Origin: Lewinellaceae bacterium
GTDB taxonomy: Bacteria; Bacteroidota; Bacteroidia; Chitinophagales; Saprospiraceae
NCBI GenBank assembly: GCA_020636095.1
Contig: JACJYN010000006.1
Location: 62,001-126,000 of the forward strand
Reading direction: 5' to 3'
DNA length: 64,000 bases
The position numbers and the translations under genes are program-made. This document shows positions 30,101 through 38,401 of the stretch, in pieces. Under the pieces are notes generated by a model. The model was not told the DNA's origin, did not search any database, and saw nothing but the letters and a program-made list of their open reading frames with translations. Every line of letters begins with the position of its first letter. Within the stretch, counting starts at the first letter, position 1.

Positions 30101-31769
30101 CCAGTTCAAGGTCGCTGTTGGTCGGGCTTACCGTACCGGTCGGGCGCTCTTCCGCATCGTCACTTCCTACCGCTACTCTGGAGCAGGTGATGACGGGCCC
30201 AACTGTAACCCGAACCACACTGGATTGCGTGGTGTTGTTGTCATTATCCCTGGCAACGGCGGTAAGGTTATAAGCGTCTTCTCCCGGGAGGAGATAGCCG
30301 ATCGACCAGGGCGCCTGGTTATCAATGCCAACCGGAATATTGTTGACAAAAAACTCGACCTGGGCGACAGAACCGTCGCTGTCGGAAGCATTGGCAGTAA
30401 TAGTGATCGATTGAGGTACAGAATAATTTACGCCATCGGCCGGAGCCGTGATCGAAACGGCCGGAGGCGAACCCGTCAGCCCCTGTTTAATGATCGTAAA
30501 GTGGTCTTCTATGGCGCCGGTTTCCCGGATGAAACTCAGGTCCATCTGATTGCCGGTCACTTCTATATACATGGAACCCAGTTGGGGAATATTTGAATAC
30601 ATCACCGGGTGATTCACTGCGATCGCTCCTTTTTTTCCGGCAGAGCCGGTGACGATATAAACCGTACCGCGAGATGAGGGGCCGGTTCCGGCATCTTTTA
30701 TATAAGCGCCATTACCATCCAGCCGTCCATCGCCGAGGTTGATTCCCATCGTGGCAGGATCCCAGGTGGTGGATAGGCCGTAGTGGCCATTAATGAGGTA
30801 AGACCGCTGATAGTTGTGCACATGCCCCACCAGGACGAGGTCTACACCGTGGGCTTCCAGCACCGGCAGGAAGTTCTGTCTTACTTGTGTCTGTTGAGAA
30901 GACAAATCGGAGCCATTGGTCGAGTAGGGAGGGTGGTGAAAATAAGCAACCTTCCAATGCTGGCTGGTATTGGCGAGGTCGGTAGCCAGCCAGGTAAGCA
31001 TGGGAGAGCCAGGTGAGCGGTCCGTATCGTCCGAATCCAGGACTACAAAGTGGATGTTGCCGTAATCGTAGGAATAATAAGCTTCGGTTCCCGAAGGGGT
31101 GCCTCCCGCCTCTCCGTTTGCAGGCAGGGTGAAAATATCATAATACGGCCCCGATTGAGTAGGACTGTTGGCTGTAATCGTCTCATGGTTGCCAATGGCG
31201 GGCCACATGACACTGTTGACCAACCGGTCTTCATACATATTTTCAAAAAGGGCCGTCTGGAATTCCTCATCGGTGCCCGATTCGTAGGCGTTGTCTCCCA
31301 GCATGAGGATCACGTCAATAGGGGAGGAGCCGTTAAAATTGTAAAAGGCATCCCGCACGGCCCTCTGATTATTGGTGCCGGTGCCACAGTCACCCAATAC
31401 CCAGGCACGGATGGTTTGAGACGCCCCGGGATTGGGGGAAGTTCGGAAATAATAAGTGCTGCCAGGGGTCGTCAGCTGGCCGGAGGCATTGCCCACTGCG
31501 TAATAAAAAGTTGTATTGGCAGACAGCCCGCTAATCTTCACTTCGTGGTCGGTTCGGCTGCCATTCACCGTATTGGTGAACGCCAGGTTGGATGGGCTCG
31601 GTCCGTACCATACCCGGGTGGAAGTGGCGACATCGGTTCGCCATCTTATGACCATGCTGCTAGGGGTTCCGGATTGGAGATAGGGGCCTCTGATAATGGC
31701 CTGGCCAAATGTTTCCACTCCAATGAATAGTAGACAAAAAACTAACAGCAGGTAAGTGTTTTTTTTCAT
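27120..31769 (-). CDS. Type IX-secreted purple acid phosphatase-like / Cys-rich repeat protein
   Basis: 1,549 residues, the shortest intact member of the cluster. The signal peptide is about residues 1-22 (MKKNTYLLLVFCLLFIG...). A PAP-type FN3 domain (IRGPYLQSGTPSSMVIRWRT) covers about 25-115. The metallophosphatase domain carries all five PAP motifs: GDCG (126-129), GDNAY (158-162), GNHE (193-196), FHHPPY (277-282) and GHVH (315-318). An Ig-like domain follows (about 435-525), then three DNRLRE-like domains with about five Cys-rich repeats between them, and a type IX sorting domain (IHPNPANDQL ... LYFLQIF ... KFIIQK). PAP-like enzymes cleave phosphomonoesters or diesters using a dinuclear metal centre; the substrate here is unknown. 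Its few, diverged repeats suggest the basic, unexpanded architecture of the family. The leader GACGACCT next to the ATG is shared with three other paralogues. Confidence 0.9.
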   Translation of the reverse strand: MKKNTYLLLVFCLLFIGVETFGQAIIRGPYLQSGTPSSMVIRWRTDVATSTRVWYGPSPSNLAFTNTVNGSRTDHEVKISGLSANTTFYYAVGNASGQLTTPGSTYYFRTSPNPGASQTIRAWVLGDCGTGTNNQRAVRDAFYNFNGSSPIDVILMLGDNAYESGTDEEFQTALFENMYEDRLVNSVMWPAIGNHETITANSPTQSGPYYDIFTLPANGEAGGTPSGTEAYYSYDYGNIHFVVLDSDDTDRSPGSPMLTWLATDLANTSQHWKVAYFHHPPYSTNGSDLSSQQTQVRQNFLPVLEAHGVDLVLVGHVHNYQRSYLINGHYGLSTTWDPATMGINLGDGRLDGNGAYIKDAGTGPSSRGTVYIVTGSAGKKGAIAVNHPVMYSNIPQLGSMYIEVTGNQMDLSFIRETGAIEDHFTIIKQGLTGSPPAVSITAPADGVNYSVPQSITITANASDSDGSVAQVEFFVNNIPVGIDNQAPWSIGYLLPGEDAYNLTAVARDNDNNTTQSSVVRVTVGPVITCSRVAVGSDDAEERPTGTVSPTNSDLELVNDPSVGNQVVGMRFTGLNIPQGAVIQEAHIEFTADEAVNDDPCNLTIYGQASDNAPTFTSARWDVSSRPRTSATALWQPAHWLAIGDAGLAQQTVNVAQVIQEIVDRPGYTASSSIALILEGTGRRTAESFEGSNLNAPELCVRYSLSLPDCPAIGANIGSPCNDGDNTTINDVIDANCNCAGTPTACTGIGDVDGDGICADIDCDDNDPSVITYVGAACDDGNPATVNDVLDADCNCAGVFNDCPNIGDMDGDGICADIDCDDNDPNSTSVAGDPCDDGDNTTINDTYDSNCNCTGIPTACTGIGDADGDGVCDDVDCEPNDPNITTQPGDACNDGNPATNGETIQADCSCGGGTELPISTCSTVNASSDDAEERSSSGSVSTTSNDLELSTDNLSQLVGMRFNNLNIPQGAFITNAYIQFTVDESVNDDPCNLIIRGQASDNAPTFTTSNSNISSRPRTGSSVNWTPPHWLVVGQSGPDQQTPDLSSIIQEIVNRSGYTSASSIVLILEGSGRRTAESANAPAGAPRLCVDYFSTPPDYDCPSLSAYFGSPCDDGDNTTINDTVDGDCDCAGTPTACTGIGDADGDGVCDDVDCDDNDPNVTTQPGAPCDDGNAATINDAYDLACNCVGVLNSCPNVGDMDGDGICADVDCDDNDPNITFQQGDACDDGNPNTVGETIQGDCSCGGGSSTPTTSCSRINSSSDDAEQQGGPADLTSSDLELATDPSLGIQTIGMRFNGLNIPQGAVITNAYIQFTVDETANDNPCLINIYGQAADNAGTFLAASANISSRPRTNAAASWSPQAWLSIGDAGVAQQTPDISSIIQEIVNRNGYTSASSIAIIMDGTGRRTAESFNGSPTQAPELCVSYLYAPGANRQAPTNTTMAAGAEVGQAAMNSFLEAAGEDAFSPISIHPNPANDQLMVTFTSMMEGKVQIQARSLNGQVVINRMQEIGKGKNTIMLDGLSLPDGLYFLQIFTSDALQSAKFIIQKD

Positions 31770-31784
31770 AAGGTCGTCTTTTTG
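31770..31784 (-). promoter_or_regulatory. Conserved leader motif AAAAAGACGACCT directly before the ATG
   Basis: On the minus strand the ATG at 31769 is preceded by AAAAAGACGACCTT. The block A(A/T)AGACGACCT-N-ATG also occurs before the ATGs at 40474, 48227 and 56132, whose further upstream sequences differ. It is either a translation-start or mRNA element kept under selection or the edge of the duplicated unit. It does not resemble a Shine-Dalgarno sequence. Confidence 0.5.
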
Positions 31785-32634
31785 AACAAGTCCTGGATGA
31801 TCCTTTTGGATCGATCTGTATCAGTACGGATTTAGATTATATAAGTCTCTCTCTTCAGGCAACGCCCAACCAACAAACTGTAAATCATATAATTTCCCTT
31901 TAGCTGACTGCTCATTCACTAAAAGGCCACCCCCTTTATTTATTTTTTTCAGGATCGTTCATACTGGATTTTGGACTGTCTGACTTTTTAGGGGAAGATC
32001 AAAAAAAAACTGGCATCGAGTGCCCCTTTTCTGCTTTTCCGGCTTCGCACTTCCGGTTTAAAACAGGAACCTGTCCAAAGTACAGCGTTGATGGCCCTTT
32101 ATAAAAGAACAGCTCATAGTAGGGCGCCTTCGAGAAAAAGTGTTTTTTAAGTACAACAGGTTGAGGAAGCAACCTGAGGGCTTATGGATTGTGGCTTTTG
32201 TGCTGGAAGAGGAAAAAACGGCTAAGGATTGTTGCCGCTTACGAACATACATTGTTAATGAAGCTAATGATGGCATCAGGGGGGCGATAGCCGTCATTAA
32301 ATTCCGATCGGCTAAAAGTACGTTAACTTGGGGGAATTTTCTAACGGCCTATTCAAATATAATGACTTTCTAATTTTCAGGGCCATTGTGAATGTCTGGG
32401 GTTGTGCAATAAAGGATAGGACACTGATTCTTTAGGATGAATTAGGTTTTTTTTAGGATCTTAATCAATGAAGCCTAATAAATCTTAATAAATCAGTGTG
32501 CTATCCTCTGAGGGGGTTACCCGTCTAACATTGGACAGCCTCGTACAACGTACACACACGGGCTCCCACTGTGTCCGTCCATCGTACATAACCCCGGCCC
32601 ATTCTGTCCAGCTTTTTTACACAACTCCTGGTGT
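31785..32634. other. Long intergenic region without a supported gene
   Basis: About 850 bp. Short open frames on both strands (32140-32373 plus, 32058-32297 minus) show no domain or credible start and are not called. The part near 31800-31990 is AT-rich and probably holds the promoter of the gene at 27120-31769. A short direct repeat (AATAAATCTT) lies near 32477-32494. No convincing terminator was found after the stop at 32635. Confidence 0.4.
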
Positions 32635-34040
32635 TTAGTCCTTCTGAATCACAAATTTTACTGTTCCTACAGACCTTTCTGTCCCCAGTTGCAGGAAGTA
32701 AATACCACTGGGCAAAGATAGGGCCTCTAGAATAAGGGTGTTTTCGCCCTTGTTCACCTCTCGTTTACCACTCAGTACCACTTTCCCACTCAGGCCGCGC
32801 GCCAGTATCTGGACTTCACCTTCCTGCATACTGGTAAAGGATATGAATAACTGGCTACTGGCTGGGTTGGGGTGAATACGGATAGGCCCGATTGCCTCAC
32901 TTTCTGCCGGCGCCAGTTGTTCTTCCGTTGCATGATAAGAAGGGATTTCAAAATCCTCCACAGCTGTGGTGGCAGATGACGCCGGCCGGTTGTCCATCGA
33001 AGCGTAGAGGTATTCCACGCAAAGTTCCGGCGCACCATTGGGCGAACCGTCAATGGCTTCGGCCGTCCTGCGTCCTGTACCCTCCAGGATAAGGGCAATG
33101 GCGCTATTGGCTGTATAGCCGCTCCGGTTGACAATTTCCTGGATGGCAGGGGAGAGGTCCGGCGTTTGCTGTTCGGCGCCGGCGGCGCCGACTGCCAGCC
33201 ACTCCGGCGGCGACCAACTCACGGACGCATTGGTCCTGGGGCGGCTGCTGATGTCAAAATCGGTTTCGGTGAAGGTGGCGGCATTGTCGGAGGCTTGTCC
33301 GTAGATGGCCAGGTTGCAGGGGTTGTCATTGACGGCTTCATCTACACTGAACTGTACGTAAGCACTGGTGATCACCGCACCCGGAGGGATATTGAGGCCG
33401 GTAAACCTCAGCCCTACCACTTGCTGGCCATTGCGGGGGTCATTCATCAACTCCAGGTCGCTGCTATTCGCATCAACCGAGCCCGTGAGTTCTTCCTCGG
33501 CGTCATCGCTGCTTTCACTAACCATCGCACAGGTTTGCGTCGGAGCAGAATTGCCACCGCCACAGCTGCAATCTCCCTGGATGGTTTCGCCCACGGTATT
33601 GGGGTTGCCGTCGTCACAGGCGTCGCCTTGCTGGGTGGTGATATTGGGGTTGTTGTCGTCGCAATCCACATCGGCGCAGATGCCGTCGCCATCGTTGTCG
33701 CCGATGCCGGGGCAGCTATTGAGCGTGCCGGCGCAACCGCAGTTGGCGTCCACCATATCATTGATAGTGGCCGGGTTGCCGTCATCGCAGGCATCGCCGG
33801 GCTGGGTGGTGGCGTTGGGGTCGTTGTCGTCGCAATCCACATCCGAGCAGACGCCGTCGCCGTCGGCATCGCCGATGCCGGTGCAGGCAGTGGGCGTGCC
33901 GGCGCAGCCGCAGTCTGCGTCGACTAGATCATTGATGGTGGTGTTGTCGCCATCGTCACAGGCGTCGCCGATGAAAGCCGAAAGGTTCGGGCAGTCGTAA
34001 TCGGGCGGCGTGGCGAAGTAGTCGATGCACAGCTGGGGTA
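32635..34040 (-). pseudogene. 3' fragment of the broken paralogue with type IX sorting domain
   Basis: The frame is open from the last lesions near 34040 to the stop at 32635; the first ATG inside it is at 33840. It encodes Cys-rich repeats, one DNRLRE-like domain (CAMVSESSDDAEEE...) and a type IX sorting domain (IHPNPASSQLF ... IYFLQLG ... KFVIQK). Upstream of about 33490 it matches the gene at 48525-56132; downstream of that it matches the 3' end of the gene at 41220-48227, so a recombination junction lies near 33490-33500. Confidence 0.7.
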
Positions 34041-35093
34041 CCTCCGGCGGGCCCCGTCGAAGGACTCGGCTACCCGCCGGTACGTGCCTTCAATCAGGAA
34101 GGCGATGGAACTGGCGGAGGTATAACCGCTGCGGTTGACGATTTCCTGGATGAGTGGTGCGATATCTACCGTTTGTTGTGCCGGTGGCATCGCTGATAGA
34201 CAGCCACTGAGCCGGGTACCAGGCTGCGGAGTTAGTAATCGTACCGGCTGCTGATGTCGAAGTCTCGCGGCGCCAAAAGTGGAGGCATTGTCGGCGGCTT
34301 GCCCGTAGATGGTGAGGTTACAGGGGTCGTCGTTGCCGGTTTCATCCGTTTCAAACTGGATGTAGGCGTTGACGATGTTGGCGCCCTGTGGGATATTGAG
34401 GTTGTTGAAGCGCAGGTACCCACTGGACGGTTCCACGGTCGGTGCACAATTCGAGGTCGCTGCTGTTGAGGTCCATCGAACCAGTGGCGGTTTCCTGCTC
34501 GGCATCGTCGGTGCTGCTGCTGATGGTGGCGCAAACCGTTTCAGGGTCGAGCGACCCGCCGCCGCAGCCGCAGCCGGCCTGGATGGTTTCGCCGTGCGTT
34601 GCCGGGTTGCCGTCGTCACAGGCGTCGCCCACCTGTGAGGTGATATTCGGGTCGTTGTCATCACAATCCACATCGGCGCAGATGCCGTCGCCATCGTTGT
34701 CGCCGATGCCGGGGCAGCTATTGAGCGTGCCGGCACAACCGCAGTTGGCGCCTATCACATCATCAACCGTGGTATTGGGTTGCCGTCATCGCAGGCATCG
34801 CCGGGCTGGGTTGCTATGTTGGCGTTGTTGGGCTGGCAATCCACGTCGTCGCAGACACCGTCGCCGTCGGCATCGCCGATGCCGGTGCAGGCGGTGGGGG
34901 TGCCGATGCAGTTGCAATCGCCATCCACCCTATCGTTGATAGTAGTATTGTCGCCGTCGTCACAGGCATCGCCAAAGTAGGCGGACAGCCCCGGGCAATC
35001 GTAAGCCGGCGGCGTATCGAAAAATCGACGCACAGCTGGGGCCCACCGGCGGTACGTCGAAAGACTCTGCCACCCGGCGGCCCGTGCCTTCAA

Positions 35094-37535
35094 TCAGGAG
35101 GGCGATGGAACTGCCGGAGGTATAGCCGCTGCGGTTGACGATTTCCTGGATGAGCGCCGCCAAATCCGGCGTTTGCTGAGCCGGGTAAGCATCGCTGATG
35201 GACAGCCACTGAGCCGGGGTTTCAGGCTACGGAGTTGCCCGTCCGGGGCGGCTGCTGATGTCGAAGTCGGCAGCGCCAAAAGTGGAGGCATTGTCGGCGC
35301 CTGTCCGTAGATAGTGAGGTTACAGGGGTCGTCGTTGCGGTTTTCATCCGTTTCAAACTGGATGTAGGCGCTGGTAATGTGCGCCCCCTGTGGGATATTG
35401 AGGTTGTTGAAGCGCAGGCCCACCCACTGGCTGACGCCGTCGGTACACAATTCCAGGTCGCTGCTGTTGAGGTCCATCCGGCCGTTGGAAGATGTTTGCT
35501 CGGCATCATCACTGCTGCTGTTGATGATGGAGCAGGTGGAGGTAGGCGTGGTGGTTCCTCCGCCGCAGCTACAATCGGATTGAATGGTTTCGCCGAAGGT
35601 GCTGGGGTCGCCGTCGTCGCAGGCGTCGCCGGGCTGGTAGGCGGTGTTGGCGTCGTTGTCGTCGCAATCCACATCGGAACAGACGCCGTCGCCATCGGCA
35701 TCACCGATGCCAGTACAGGCAGTGGGGGCGCCGATGCAGTTACAGAACCCATCTTCCTGGTCATTTATAGTGGTCGGGTCGCCGTCGCTGCAGGCGGTTC
35801 CGGCGGTGGGGCATGGCGTTCCGGCGCAGTTGCAGAATCCGTCTTCCTGGTCGTTTTCGGTTGCCGGGTTGCCGTCGTTACAGGCAGTTCCGGCGGTGGG
35901 GCATGGCGTTCCGGCGCAGTTACAGAATCCGTCTTCCTGGTCATTTCCGGTTGCAGGGTTGCCGTCGTTGCAGGCGGTTCCGGCTGCGGGGCATGGCGTT
36001 CCGGCGCAGTTGCAGGCTCCGTCTTCCATATCATTGTAGGTTGCCGGGTTGCCATCATCGCAAGCTGTGCCTACGGTGGGGCAGGGTACCCCTCCGCAAT
36101 TACAATTGGCATCAAAAACATCATTATAGGTTGCGGGGTTACCATCATTACAAGCCGTTCCTTGTGGCTCGCAAGGCGTCCCGGCGCAATTACAGAAGCC
36201 ATCTTCCAGGTCGTTAACCGTCGCCGGGTTGCCATCGTCACAGGCGGTTCCGGCGGTGGGGCATGGCGTTCCGGCGCAGTTGCAGGCTCCGTCTTCCTGG
36301 TCATTTTCGGTTGCTGGGTTGCCGTCGTCACAGGCAGTTCCGGCTGCGGGGCATGGCGTTCCGGCGCAGTTACAGAATCCGTCTTCCTGGTCGTTTCCGG
36401 TTGCGGGGTTGCCGTCGTTGCAGGGGGTTCCGGCTGCGGGGCATGGCGTTCCGGCGCAGTTACAGAATCCGTCTTCCTGGTCGTTTCCGGTTGCTGGGTT
36501 GCCGTCGTTGCAGGCGGTTCCGGCTGTTGGGCATGGCGTTCCGGCGCAGTTGCAGGCTCCGTCTTCCTGGTCATTTTCGGTTGCTGGGTTGCCGTCGTCA
36601 CAGGCAGTTCCGGCTGCGAGGCATGGCGTTCCGGCGCAGTTACAGAATCCGTCTTCCTGGTCATTTCCGGTTGCTGGGTTGCCGTCGTTGCAGGCAGTTC
36701 CGGCGGTGGGGCAAGGCGTTCCGGCGCAGTTACAGAATCCGTCTTCCTGGTCGTTTCCGGTTGCTGGGTTGCCGTCGTTGCAGGCGGTTCCGGCTGTTGG
36801 GCATGGCGTTCCGGCGCAGTTGCAGGCTCCGTCTTCCTGGTCATTTTCGGTTGCTGGGTTGCCGTCGTCACAGGCAGTTCCGGCTGCGAGGCAAGGCGTT
36901 CCGGCGCAGTTACAGAATCCGTCTTCCTGGTCATTTTCGGTTGCTGGGTTGCCGTCGTTGCAGGCAGTTCCGGCGGTGGGGCAAGGCGTTCCGGCGCAGT
37001 TACAGAATCCGTCTTCCTGGTCGTTTTCGGTTGCTGGGTTGCCGTCGTTGCAGGCAGTACCAGCTGTTGGGCATGGCGTTCCGGCGCAATTGCAGTTGGC
37101 GTCGACGCTATCATTGGCCGTCGTGTTGTCACCATCGTTGCAGGCGTCGCCGATGTTGGCCTGCAGGGTAGGGCAATCCGGCGGGTTATTGGAGAAAGCG
37201 ACGCACAGCTGGGGCGCCTTTTCCATGCCCCCTTCAAAGGATTCGGCGGTACGGGCGCCGGTACCCTCGATGATGAGTACGATGGCGCTGTTGGCGGTAT
37301 ATCCGTTGCGGCTGACGATCTCCTGGATGATGGAAGTGATGTCGGGGGTGCGCTGGCTGGGGCCGGCATCGCCGATGGACAGCCATTCCGCCGGGCCCCA
37401 ATTGACAGAAGCACTGGTGCGCGGGCGGCTGGAGACATCTGTATCGTTGAGGTTAGAAAAGGTAGATGGGTTATCCGCCGCCTGGTATGAGACTACCAGG
37501 TTGCAGGGGTTGGTGTTGCGGTTTTCATCAGCCAT
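35094..37535 (-). pseudogene. Middle fragment of the broken paralogue: DNRLRE-like domains and the 90-bp repeat array
   Basis: An 813-codon open frame covers part of one DNRLRE-like domain, one partial 57-residue repeat, fifteen 30-residue Cys-rich repeats, one full 57-residue repeat and another DNRLRE-like domain. It has no start or export signal of its own; its first ATG is an internal Met (MADENRN). It is continuous in design with the fragments on both sides. The breaks at each end are sites where GGCC in the intact copy is altered (37489 and 35187-35297). Confidence 0.65.
35733..37082 (-). repeat. 90-bp tandem array, 15 units (30-residue four-Cys repeat)
   Basis: Fifteen 90-bp units (1,350 bp exactly) encode GTPCPTAGTACNDGNPATEN followed by DQEDGFCNCA. 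This corresponds to the second half of the 57-residue unit without the DxDxDG calcium-loop-like half. The array is found only here; the intact paralogue has ordinary 57-residue repeats at the same place. Units alternate between GNDQEDGF, ENDQEDGF and ENDQEDGA types in a partly periodic pattern, suggesting two- or three-unit amplification steps. Confidence 0.9.
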
Positions 37536-38401
37536 AAACTGCGCAGGTAAGCGCTGGTGATGTAAGCGCCTTGCGGGATATTGAGGTAGGTAAAGCGGAC
37601 ACCTACCGTTTGGGCGCCCATACCACCGTCTTCTTCGACCAGTTCGAGGTCGCTGCTGGTAAGGTCGACGCCGTAGATACGTTCTTCGGCATCGTCACTT
37701 CCGGTATTGACCCGCACGCAGGTGTAGTCGGCAGCGGTAATCCCGCCGCCGCAGCTACAGCTCACCTGAATGGTTTCTCCGGTGGTGTTGGGGTTGCCGT
37801 CGTCACAGGCGCTTCCGGGGTGGGAGGTGTTGTCGGGGTCATTGTCGTCACAATCCACATCGGCGCAGACGCCGTCGCCATCGGCATCGCCGATGCCGGT
37901 GCAGGCGGTGGGTGTGCCGGCGCAGTTGCAGTTGTTGTCGAGCCTGTCGTTGATGGTGGTGTTGTCGCCATCATCGCAGGCGTCGCCGGCTATAGAAGTG
38001 GAATTGGGGTCGTTGTCATCGCAATCGATATCAGCGCAGATACCGTCGCCGTCGGCATCGCCGATGCCGGGGCAGCCGTTGAGTACGCCAACGCAGTTGC
38101 AGTTGGCGTCATACATATCGTTGATGGTGGTGGAGGTTGCCGTCGTCGCAGGCGTCACCGGGCTGGTGGGTGATGTTGGCGTCGAGGTCGTCGCAGTCTA
38201 CATCGTCGCAAACGCCATCGCCATCGGCATCGCCGATGCCGGTGCAGGCGGTGGGGGCGCCAACGCAGTTACAGTTGGCATCGATCATATCGTTGAGGGT
38301 GGTATTGTCGCCGTCATCACAGGATGCGCCGATATTTGCCGGGATGTTGGGGCAGTCAAAATCGATTGGCGCCATCGACCATTCAATGCAGAGTTCCGGC
38401 G

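Noticed and set aside
32058..32373. Small open frames of about 77-79 codons on both strands in the 865-bp intergenic region
   Set aside because: No domain, no credible start context, and the two frames overlap each other on opposite strands; most likely chance.
35379..37560. Several plus-strand frames of 300-700 codons over the 90-bp array
   Set aside because: Same periodicity effect (90 bp is divisible by three). The minus-strand frame has the Cys-rich repeats and matches the flanking genes.
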